Assembly: GCA_021777845.1 (NCBI GenBank)
Contig: JAJYDB010000009.1
Location: 1-40,567, forward strand
DNA length: 40,567 nucleotides
Reading direction: 5' to 3'
DNA from: Planctomycetota bacterium
GTDB taxonomy: Bacteria; Planctomycetota; Planctomycetia; Isosphaerales; Isosphaeraceae
Under the pieces are notes generated by a model. That model was not told where the DNA came from. It saw nothing but the letters and a program-made list of their open reading frames with translations, and did not search any database. A program made the translations under genes and the position numbers. Positions 34,000 to 40,567 of the stretch are shown here, one piece after another (within the stretch, counting starts at the first letter, position 1; every line of letters begins with the position of its first letter).

Positions 34000-35718
34000 C
34001 TACATCCGTTCCAGAACCTCGATACCGAGCAGTCCCAGACCTCGCTCGAGCACACGTGCGGTCAAATCGGAAAGCGCGAGCCGACTGTCGCGCAGCGCGG
34101 CGGACTCGGCTTTCAGCACCGGGCAGGCCTCGAAAAAAGTACTGAATCGATTCGCCGTTTCAAATAAATAGTCGGTGAGCACGTTCGGCTTAAGCTCGTT
34201 CGCAGCCAGCTCGAGCGTCTCCGGGAACCTCAGCACCTGCATCGCGAGTGCACGCTCGGCGGGTTGCCCGAGCGTGATCTCCGGCCTTCGCGAACGCAAC
34301 GCGTACGGGTCGACCTCGCCCTTTCGAAAGATGCTCCGGATGCGCGCAAAGGCATATTGGTGATAAGCGCCGGTGTTGCCGTTCATGGCCACCATTTTTT
34401 TCCAGTCAAAAACGTAGTCGCTGAGGCGATTCTGCGACAAGTCGGCGTATTTGATCGCGGCCAAGCCGACCGTCTCGGCGATCCGCGCGCGCTCGTCGGG
34501 GTCGATATCCGGGCTGTTCGCGTCGATCAGCGCGCGGGCCTCGGAGACGGCGTCGTCGAGCAGCGACTCGAGCCCGACGACGTCGCCGTCGCGCGTCTTG
34601 AACGGACGCCGGTCCGCGCCCAATACCGTCCCAAACGCGACGTGCCGATAATCGACGCGATCGAAACCCCAGCGCCGGGCGACCTCGAAGAGCAGTTTGA
34701 AGTGATCGCCCTGCCGGTGGTCGACTACGTAAAGCATCAGGTCGGGGTTCCACGTCTTTACGCGGTATTGGATGGTCGCGAGGTCGGTCGTCGCGTAGGT
34801 GAACGCGCCGTCGCTCTTGCGGACCATGAACGGTGTCTTCGAACCCTCGACAAAGACGACAGTCGCCCCCTCGCTTTCGACTGCAAACCCGCGCGACGTC
34901 AGGTCGTCGACGACGCCCGCAAGCATCGGGTCGTAAAAACTTTCGCCGAGTCGGACGTCGAACCGCACGCCGAGCCGACTATAAATCGCCTCGATCGCTT
35001 CCAGGCACGACGGCATGAACTGCTGCCAAAGTGCACGATTTTCCGGGTCGCCCGCGTGCAGCTTCGCGGTTTCACGCCGCGACGCCTCTTCGACGCCCGC
35101 ATCGCCGCCTTGAATCCGCGACTGGGCCAGCCGGTAGAGTCTGGCCAACTCTCGAACAGGAGAGGATGCGTACGCCGCGTCATCCCGAGCGTTCTTCCAG
35201 CCCCAAAGGATCATTCCGAACTGCGAGCCCCAGTCGCCCAGGTGGTTGTCCCGGATCACGTGATGTCCGAGCGCCTCGAACAGACGTGCGAGACAATCGC
35301 CGATCACCGTCGAGCGGATATGCCCGACGTGCATCGGCTTCGCGACGTTCGGCGACGAAAAATCGATCACCACCGTCCGCGTCCGACGGGGTGGCGCCAC
35401 GCCTAGCGTAGGGTCGTCGAGCAACTCCCGAAGACGCCGAGCAATCCAGTCGTCGCGAATCCGGACATTCAAAAATCCGGGGCCCGCGACCTCGGGTTTA
35501 AGCGCCATGTCGCCGAGGTCGACAACTTCCGCCACACGTGCCGCCAAATCGCGTGGAGAGACCCCGAGCGACTTCGCGAGCGCCATGCACCCGTTCGCTT
35601 GGTAATCGCCGAATTTAGCGTCGGTCCCGGGGCGCACGCTGTTTCCAAGCGCGGCGGCGTCAACCCCCTCGGGCGCCGCGTTTGCGAAGCTCTCCCGCAA
35701 ACGATCAAGCAGATTCAT
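34000..35718 (-). CDS. argS: Arginyl-tRNA synthetase
   Basis: This 572-residue class I enzyme charges tRNA-Arg. The N-terminal additional domain is present (GTDAKFGDYQANGCMALAKS), then the HIGH-type motif in SSPNVAKPMHVGHIRSTVIG, then DNHLGDWGSQFGMILWGW. Further segments are VDHRQGDHFKLLFEVARRWG, the mid-region KTRDGDVVGLESLLDDAVSE, and the C-terminal DALR anticodon domain (NTGAYHQYAFARIRSIFRKG). The length matches the family. The stop is 62 bases before the propeller gene and rsfS lies just upstream, so these may share a transcript. A GGAGG occurs upstream at about 12 bases. Confidence 0.97.
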   Translation of the reverse strand: MNLLDRLRESFANAAPEGVDAAALGNSVRPGTDAKFGDYQANGCMALAKSLGVSPRDLAARVAEVVDLGDMALKPEVAGPGFLNVRIRDDWIARRLRELLDDPTLGVAPPRRTRTVVIDFSSPNVAKPMHVGHIRSTVIGDCLARLFEALGHHVIRDNHLGDWGSQFGMILWGWKNARDDAAYASSPVRELARLYRLAQSRIQGGDAGVEEASRRETAKLHAGDPENRALWQQFMPSCLEAIEAIYSRLGVRFDVRLGESFYDPMLAGVVDDLTSRGFAVESEGATVVFVEGSKTPFMVRKSDGAFTYATTDLATIQYRVKTWNPDLMLYVVDHRQGDHFKLLFEVARRWGFDRVDYRHVAFGTVLGADRRPFKTRDGDVVGLESLLDDAVSEARALIDANSPDIDPDERARIAETVGLAAIKYADLSQNRLSDYVFDWKKMVAMNGNTGAYHQYAFARIRSIFRKGEVDPYALRSRRPEITLGQPAERALAMQVLRFPETLELAANELKPNVLTDYLFETANRFSTFFEACPVLKAESAALRDSRLALSDLTARVLERGLGLLGIEVLERM

Positions 35719-35785
35719 CGTCCCGGGCCGCCTCCGCCGTCGTCGCCGCCGTCATCGCCCGAGGTCGTCGCGACCACACCGGCGC

Positions 35786-36316
35786 TCACGCCTCGTCGGG
35801 CGACCGTTGCACGGCCCCCGCCCAATCCATCCGCGGGGCATCGCCCCAAAGCTCCTCGATCGCGTAGTAACCGCGTGCTTCCGGTGCGAACACATGGACC
35901 ACGAAATCGCCGTAATCGATCAGAACCCAACTCCCCTCCTCGGTTCCCTCGATGCCGAGCTTTTTGTCGCCGCGACGCTTCATTTCCTGGTCGATCTCGC
36001 TCGCGATCGCATTCGCCTGTCGACGCGAGGCCGCGGTGGCAATTACGAAGTAGTCGACCAGCGACGTGGCCGCACGGACATCGAGCACAAGGACGTCTTT
36101 CGCGCGATTGTCGTCGGCGATCCGGGCGGCGAGTTGCGCATTCTCAAGGGCGAGCGCGAGCCGCCCGGCGTTCGAGCGCGCTGACGCCGAGTTCGCGACG
36201 GCGTCTTGCGCTTGCTCGAGCGTACGGTTGCCCCGTGGCTTCTTTATTTTTGTAATCGTCGAGCGTGATTCGGGGTTAGAGTTCGAGGAAGCCGCCTTTG
36301 AGTCCAATTTCGTCAT
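35786..36316 (-). CDS. rsfS: Ribosome silencing factor RsfS
   Basis: This 176-residue protein belongs to the RsfS/DUF143 family, which binds ribosomal protein uL14 and blocks subunit joining when nutrients are low. The conserved core is AKDVLVLDVRAATSLVDYFV (about 73-92), then RQANAIASEIDQEMKRRGDK and GSWVLIDYGDFVVHVFAPEA. An N-terminal ~60-residue extension is rich in Ser/Lys/Arg and looks disordered; an internal start is possible but no better one is seen. argS lies 67 bases downstream on the same strand. The ribosome binding site (GGATAAG) is weak. Confidence 0.92.
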   Translation of the reverse strand: MTKLDSKAASSNSNPESRSTITKIKKPRGNRTLEQAQDAVANSASARSNAGRLALALENAQLAARIADDNRAKDVLVLDVRAATSLVDYFVIATAASRRQANAIASEIDQEMKRRGDKKLGIEGTEEGSWVLIDYGDFVVHVFAPEARGYYAIEELWGDAPRMDWAGAVQRSPDEA

Positions 36317-36669
36317 GTATTCTTATCCGAAGGTGCCTGTCGGCCGGGCGCTCGACTCCATTTCGCTGCGTTCTCCGGACACGCCGGAGTACGCGGGAGT
36401 TCACCGCGATAACTCCGACAACTCGCGACGTCGCCGCGCGTCGGAAGTCGGAGAAGGTACAACCCACGTCAATGTATTTTACTCGACCGACGTCGCCTTG
36501 ACTACCGCCCAAGCAGCGACGCCCTGAACCTCAACGCCCCCGAGGTCTATGAGGCTCGCCCCCCGGCGGAACGCGAGTCGTTTCCAAATCGATATTGGTG
36601 GTGGAACAACGTCTTTCCCTTCGTCGGGGCAAGATAGGACGCGCCTCCGCATCACCCAACGACGAACGC
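36317..36669. other. Intergenic region before a hypothetical gene
   Basis: About 350 bases with no convincing gene, RNA or repeat. It must hold the rsfS promoter and probably that of the plus-strand gene that follows. The short frames here lack ribosome binding sites and protein-like translations. Confidence 0.5.
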
Positions 36670-37056
36670 ATGCATCTACTATTATTTCGCAGGCTTGCGG
36701 TGAACGGATTCATGCTCATCAATTGTTGCCTTGTACTTCCGTTGAAACTTTTTGCGGCGGCGAGTTTGATCGTCGCAGGAGTTCGCGCGCGCCGATTCGA
36801 CCGCGTCGACGATCGCTGGGCGCGTCGGCGCCGCGTCTATCACGGCCTGCGGAACGGGATTTTGAGTTGGTCGCGCGACCCCGACGGTCGCTGGAGGGCA
36901 AGGCTCTCGTACGAAGCGACGCCGCGGACGGTCGAGCGTACCGGGGTTGATCGACGCGAGGCCATCGGTCGCGCCGAATTGGCGATCAAGCGGCTTTCGA
37001 TCTTGAGGGCACGGATGTTTGACGAAAACTCGGGGGCGCGCGAAGGCTCGCTTTAG
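36670..37056 (+). CDS. Hypothetical protein, start uncertain
   Basis: I do not recognise this protein. From ATG 36670 it has 128 residues. The start region carries a hydrophobic stretch (FMLINCCLVLPLKLFAAASL), possibly a membrane segment. The part most like a real protein is the C-terminal half: YHGLRNGILSWSRDPDGRWR, then RLSYEATPRTVERTGVDRRE and AIGRAELAIKRLS. No clear ribosome binding site precedes 36670, 36712 or 36595, so the start is a guess. It is followed 42 bases later by the next hypothetical gene on the same strand. Confidence 0.4.
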   Translation: MHLLLFRRLAVNGFMLINCCLVLPLKLFAAASLIVAGVRARRFDRVDDRWARRRRVYHGLRNGILSWSRDPDGRWRARLSYEATPRTVERTGVDRREAIGRAELAIKRLSILRARMFDENSGAREGSL

Positions 37057-37098
37057 AAAATGCAACGCCCCATATGATTACTGAGAGAATTTAACACA

Positions 37099-38175
37099 AT
37101 GTCGATGAGACTTTGGAAAGAGAACTTGGGCCCAAGCGCCTTGAGCGCGTTCTTTCAAGGGTCGCCGTTTAAAGCCGATGCCGACGCGGAGCTCGCGCGG
37201 TTCCAGGCGATCCGAGAAGATCTCGAGAAGCAGATCGGCCGCGGCGACTTGACGTTGAAGGTCGCGCGCGAGCGCGCCCAGAACGCGGTCGACCAACTGC
37301 GCGACCAGTTGCATAAAAAGTCGGAGGGTTACAGCCCCGCGCCGCGGGCGTTTCTCGACCGGCTGAACGAGGAAGGCGACGCGCGAAAACGAGCTCGCGA
37401 AAATATGTCGCTCGAGAGCTTGCAGCGCGAGACGAACAAGTTGCTCAAGCAGTCGCTCGTCGAACAGCAGCTCGCCAGTCGAGCGCCCGAATTCGAAGGG
37501 CGCGCGTTCATGAGGCCGATGACGGGCGGACCCGCCGCCCCGACGCTCGACTCCCTGCTCGACTTCCACCAGACCGCTCGCAACGCAGGCGACGACGCCG
37601 CTCTCGAGTGGGGCCGGCGTCAGCTCGAAGCCTTCCGCCCCCGCGTGCCCGACGACCAGAGCCAAGCGGTGATCGACCGCGCTTGCGATCGACCCGACCA
37701 GGTCAATCCGCGGCTCGTCGGCAAATACACGCAGGCGATGCAGGACGCCGATCCCGACAGCCTCGATACCTTCGTCCGGCAATCGCTTGACGCCCGCGAC
37801 TCGAACGCCTGCCTTGCTTGCTATATGCTCGCGCGGCAGTCTCCCGAGGGTACCCGTCCGCGGTGGACGAGGACGCTCCTCAAAGGAATATCCCAGTTTC
37901 CTGACGCCGCCCTCGAAACCGCTCGCTCCTTCGAAGCCGAGGCGCGTCAACGCGAGGCCGACGCCGCCCGCGCGCACAGCGAATTCGCAATTGCGCAGGC
38001 CGCCGCGCAACTCCCACTCGACGCCGTTGCCCCTTCGAGCGACGACCTCGCGCGGCGCGCTCGCGTCTTCAACAAGCCGATCGCACAGCCCGACGAACCG
38101 ATCGGTTTGGCACTCGACCGTCGCGGCATCCCCGCCGACGACTTTGACTCCAGCTTGCGACTCGCGACCCCTTGA
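37099..38175 (+). CDS. Hypothetical coiled-coil protein
   Basis: This 358-residue protein has no recognised family. Its N-terminal ~120 residues are heptad-like charged helices (AELARFQAIREDLEKQIGRG and ARKRARENMSLESLQRETNK), likely a coiled coil. A Pro/Gly stretch around residue 140 separates a helical C-terminal half with Ala/Arg/Glu repeats and a CLACYMLARQ segment. No signal peptide or membrane segment is visible. The ATG follows TGAGAGA at about 11 bases. It may be a cytoplasmic structural or scaffold-type protein, but that is a guess. Confidence 0.68.
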   Translation: MSMRLWKENLGPSALSAFFQGSPFKADADAELARFQAIREDLEKQIGRGDLTLKVARERAQNAVDQLRDQLHKKSEGYSPAPRAFLDRLNEEGDARKRARENMSLESLQRETNKLLKQSLVEQQLASRAPEFEGRAFMRPMTGGPAAPTLDSLLDFHQTARNAGDDAALEWGRRQLEAFRPRVPDDQSQAVIDRACDRPDQVNPRLVGKYTQAMQDADPDSLDTFVRQSLDARDSNACLACYMLARQSPEGTRPRWTRTLLKGISQFPDAALETARSFEAEARQREADAARAHSEFAIAQAAAQLPLDAVAPSSDDLARRARVFNKPIAQPDEPIGLALDRRGIPADDFDSSLRLATP

Positions 38176-38347
38176 TTCTGCTCGCCGTCGCCAACGGCTT
38201 AATCGGTGGCGTCAACTGCGACGGCATCGGTCCGCGATCCGCCCGCCTGACAACGCCGGACTCGGTCGCCGACGCGTGCTCCTCCCCCGCGTCGGCCCCG
38301 ACATATTCCGCGTCCTTCCCGCTGTCACCCCTGATCGAGACCCAACC

Positions 38348-38917
38348 ATGAACGCCGACTTTCGCAGCGAGCTCGCCCGCCAGGCGATAGATCTTCTCGA
38401 ACACTGCACTTGCTCGCCAGGCCTCTGGCAGAGTCCGTCGCGACTCGCCCGGGATCTCGGCCGCGACGAAGAGGCGGTCACCGACTTGCTCGCCGAACTC
38501 GACCTCGCGGGGTGGATCATCGTTCACGCCGAAGGCCCGGAACCTTTGATCTCACTCTCGCCGCGTGCCGCCGCCCGCCTCGGCGTCACGCCGCGCGTCT
38601 CCGCGGACAACGACCGAGCCTCATGGATGCGACTCGCCGCAACCGAAGCACCCAAGCGTCGCAACCGCAAACGACGGCGTCGTCCTTCCGATGCCTCCTC
38701 GAACCGACGCGGCGTCTCCTCTGAGCCGATCCCGGCCGACCGACCGCGCGAACAGTCTCCGGCTGAACACGCCCCGCGCGACCTTGCTTCGGCTCAAGTG
38801 CGCCGCCACTCTCTCATCGCCCCCGGTTCAATGCCAGCGGCAGCGCCCTCGGCGCGTAATGGTCACTCCTCGACAGCGTGCCGACCATGCTCAAGTAACC
38901 TCAAGGCCCGCTCGTAA
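38348..38917 (+). CDS. Winged-helix-like DNA-binding hypothetical protein
   Basis: This 189-residue protein has an N-terminal ~75-residue domain shaped like a winged helix: RQAIDLLEHCTCSPGLWQSP, RLARDLGRDEEAVTDLLAEL, DLAGWIIVHAEGPEPLISLS. The remainder is basic and Ser/Pro/Arg-rich with no fold. A regulatory role is inferred from the domain shape. The ATG at 38348 has only a weak GAGA upstream. Its 3' end overlaps the convergent mobA gene by 55 bases, so the true end of either transcript matters; a shorter protein is possible if the tail is not used. Confidence 0.55.
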   Translation: MNADFRSELARQAIDLLEHCTCSPGLWQSPSRLARDLGRDEEAVTDLLAELDLAGWIIVHAEGPEPLISLSPRAAARLGVTPRVSADNDRASWMRLAATEAPKRRNRKRRRRPSDASSNRRGVSSEPIPADRPREQSPAEHAPRDLASAQVRRHSLIAPGSMPAAAPSARNGHSSTACRPCSSNLKARS

Positions 38918-39498
38918 TCCATTGGAGTGTTCAAGTTGCACAATGTCGCGAGGTCAGGGTCGACGATCCTCAGTTCGTCGACTCCGAGATCGCGGGTGCG
39001 GAGGCTATCAAGCAGTGAAGTCAGACGCAGTTCGCCGCGCGCGAGCAGTTCCTCGGCGGCTTCGCGTGCGACGCGCGGTCGATAAATCGCCGCCAACGGG
39101 AACCGTCGCCCCTCAATACGCGGCGCGGCCGCGTCGTGTCCCTCGAGGTATCCGACGAGCAACGCAATCCAACCCCGCGCCAAAAAGGGAGCGTCGGTCG
39201 AGGTCGCGTACACGACCTCGGAGTCGGTCGGCAGCGCGGCCAGTCCGGTCGCGAGTGCGGTCAACGGTCCGCGATCAGCCACGGCATCACGAACCACAAT
39301 CACTCCGACGCCGACCGGAGGCGCCGGCAAAACCTGGTCCATCCCCGCGACGAGCACCACGCGCTCAACCTCCTCGGCGAGCCGCGCGACCACCCGCATC
39401 AGCAGCGACACCCCGTCGAACGGCAAGTCGGCCTTCGATCGGCCCATCCGCCGGCTTCGCCCTCCGCATAAGATAATTGCGTCGGTTGCGGACCTCAT
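38863..39498 (-). CDS. mobA: Molybdenum cofactor guanylyltransferase MobA
   Basis: This 211-residue enzyme transfers GMP from GTP to molybdopterin to make the dinucleotide cofactor. The N-terminal nucleotide-binding signature is AIILCGGRSRRMGRSKADLP (about residues 7-26). Further motifs are VVRDAVADRGPLTALATGLA, the metal-binding Asp in YATSTDAPFLARGWI and the C-terminal LNTPMDYERALRLL. The ATG at 39498 follows AAAGGA. It implies molybdoenzymes in this cell, though no molybdopterin synthesis genes are in the window. A related NTP-transferase specificity is the main alternative. Confidence 0.92.
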   Translation of the reverse strand: MRSATDAIILCGGRSRRMGRSKADLPFDGVSLLMRVVARLAEEVERVVLVAGMDQVLPAPPVGVGVIVVRDAVADRGPLTALATGLAALPTDSEVVYATSTDAPFLARGWIALLVGYLEGHDAAAPRIEGRRFPLAAIYRPRVAREAAEELLARGELRLTSLLDSLRTRDLGVDELRIVDPDLATLCNLNTPMDYERALRLLEHGRHAVEE

Positions 39499-39560
39499 CC
39501 TCCGTCCTTTACGATCGGGATCGCGTGCCCATCAGCTCGATTCCGCCGACGCAACCCGGC

Positions 39561-40223
39561 TCACTGGCCACGGATGCGGTCAAGCAAGACGCGGAGCGCG
39601 GCACGCGTGGACGGCCGGCCCAGAACCAGAACCAGAATCGGCAACACGAGAGCGGCGATGGAGACGCCGATCAAGCCCCAGGCGAACGGCGTCGGCGGAC
39701 TCGTTTCACTCGAAAGCACCGCCGCCAGCCGGGGTCGTATCCGGTCAAGCAACGCCTCCGCCTGTGTCCCGTGCGTTTCCACAACCGCGGTCTGAAGCAG
39801 GCTCGACGTCTCGACGCGTACTCCGCGACCTGCGAGAGCGTCCTCGAAACCGCCCAGCGTACGAGTGAATTGGTTGTCATCCCCCGCCAACACGACCGCC
39901 AACGCACGCGTCAGCGCCTCGGGCTTGACGTGATACACAACCAACCGCCGCGAGGCCAGCCGAGCCACGATCGAGCAGACCATCGCGTAACCCGACGCAA
40001 TCGTCAGCCAGTCGAGCAACCCCGGACGTCCAAAAGCGATTCCCGCGATCAAATGGCCGGGAGGCCCCCAAACGATCAAGCCGGCGAGCCCAAAACCAAG
40101 CAAAGCCGCGTCGATCGAGCCGGGAACGATCTTCGGCCTGCGTCCCCCGTGCCAGGTCGAAAGCAGCGCGCAATAAATCGCGACCGGCGCAGCCATCAAG
40201 ACGTATTCGATCGACGCCGGCAT
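39561..40223 (-). CDS. Hypothetical integral membrane protein
   Basis: This 220-residue protein has hydrophobic segments near residues 7-25 (EYVLMAAPVAIYCALLSTWH), 40-70 (AALLGFGLAGLIVWGPPGHL and following), about 75-90, and 180-205 (AWGLIGVSIAALVLPILVLV). A soluble loop between them (about 100-170) contains SRRLVVYHVKPEALTRALAV and VRVETSSLLQTAVVETHGTQ. I do not recognise the family. The ATG at 40223 has GAGGT at normal distance; a TTG one codon upstream is also in frame. It shares the strand with mobA, 62 bases apart, and may be cotranscribed. Confidence 0.68.
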   Translation of the reverse strand: MPASIEYVLMAAPVAIYCALLSTWHGGRRPKIVPGSIDAALLGFGLAGLIVWGPPGHLIAGIAFGRPGLLDWLTIASGYAMVCSIVARLASRRLVVYHVKPEALTRALAVVLAGDDNQFTRTLGGFEDALAGRGVRVETSSLLQTAVVETHGTQAEALLDRIRPRLAAVLSSETSPPTPFAWGLIGVSIAALVLPILVLVLGRPSTRAALRVLLDRIRGQ

Positions 40224-40254
40224 CAACTACCTCGTCGCTTGGACGGATTCGCGC

Positions 40255-40567
40255 TCACGACGCGCCGCGCCGCCGCGAACTCGCCGCCAACTCCGCCAAA
40301 ATCGGCTCGTTCGCTTCGGGAAACCGCAAGCCAGGCAACGCCGCACCCTCGACCCACACAAAACCCGAAGCCGCATCGGGCTCGTCGACGGGAGCGGCCA
40401 ACCGACAATCATAGTATGAAAATTCCACGGGCCCGTGGGGTTAGTCGTGCACGACGATGCGTCGCAGCCGCCCCACGGTCACGATCAGACCGGTCTCTTC
40501 GCGACACTCGCGTTCCGCCGCGGTCTCCGGCGATTCGCCGGGCTCGCACTTGCCGCCCGGAAACTCC
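40255..40567 (-). pseudogene. Nudix hydrolase (MutT-like) with an in-frame stop, cut by window end
   Basis: The visible 3' part holds a complete Nudix box, GGKCEPGESPETAAE followed by RECREETGL, which fits GX5EX7REUXEEXGU. The frame then meets TAA at 40443-40441 after VVHD. The same frame continues past it as PHGPVEFSYYDCRLAAPVDE and ends with WVEGAALPGLRFPEANEPIL, the normal C-terminus of MutT-type hydrolases, at TGA 40257-40255. In related enzymes the VHD is usually followed by a Tyr, so one base change from TAC or TAT would give the stop. The gene is therefore either freshly inactivated or a sequencing error. Confidence 0.75.

Overview
The window is a GC-rich bacterial chromosome segment with tightly packed genes on both strands. 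It most likely comes from a member of the Planctomycetota, possibly near Isosphaerales/Gemmatales. The support is a large secreted DUF1549/DUF1553 protein with Ig-like domains, a secretin-N-like (STN) TPR protein with a Gly/Met-rich tail, formaldehyde-activating enzyme with a methylene-H4MPT dehydrogenase (C1 genes known in planctomycetes), a pyruvoyl arginine decarboxylase beside a deoxyhypusine-synthase-like protein, and many signal-peptide hypothetical proteins. No phage, IS transposase, CRISPR array, rRNA or tRNA was recognised. The taxonomy is inferred from family content only.

Left part (1-5.6 kb): the start of a cytochrome b gene cut by the window edge and its upstream Rieske gene (minus strand), an NrnA-type DHH phosphoesterase, and a LegB-like nucleotide-sugar 4,6-dehydratase. 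A gene-free stretch follows with two copies of a short dispersed repeat, then a secreted Pro/Ala-rich hypothetical protein with a terminator. A short regulatory-looking hypothetical gene (minus) ends this part.

6-17 kb: a secreted TPR/STN protein whose reading frame ends just after a run of nine A residues. The next gene is open in the -1 frame right through that run, has no ribosome binding site, and may be the second half of one ~1,011-residue protein. Next come a methyltransferase, a YHS-domain secreted protein, the DUF1549/DUF1553 protein, and two overlapping membrane-anchored TPR genes.

17-23 kb: two more copies of the repeat in inverted orientation; a polyamine pair (pyruvoyl arginine decarboxylase followed by a DHS-like enzyme); an ABC-2 exporter pair; and a long gene-poor stretch with two small genes.

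23-32 kb: a LpxL-type acyltransferase behind a 59-residue hypothetical gene, a Gfo/Idh/MocA oxidoreductase and tyrS (all minus). Then a CPBP membrane protease, the fae-mtdB C1 pair, a DUF6370-like secreted protein, an ATP-grasp enzyme and a membrane protein resembling YugP without its zinc motif.

32-40.6 kb: a YVTN propeller fused to a di-haem cytochrome, argS, rsfS, several hypothetical genes, mobA, a membrane protein, and a Nudix hydrolase interrupted by an in-frame TAA and cut by the window end.

Most genes look like core or lineage-typical functions. The best leads are the A9 frameshift junction, the dispersed inverted/direct repeat, the polyamine pair with a palindrome in its leader, and the broken Nudix gene.
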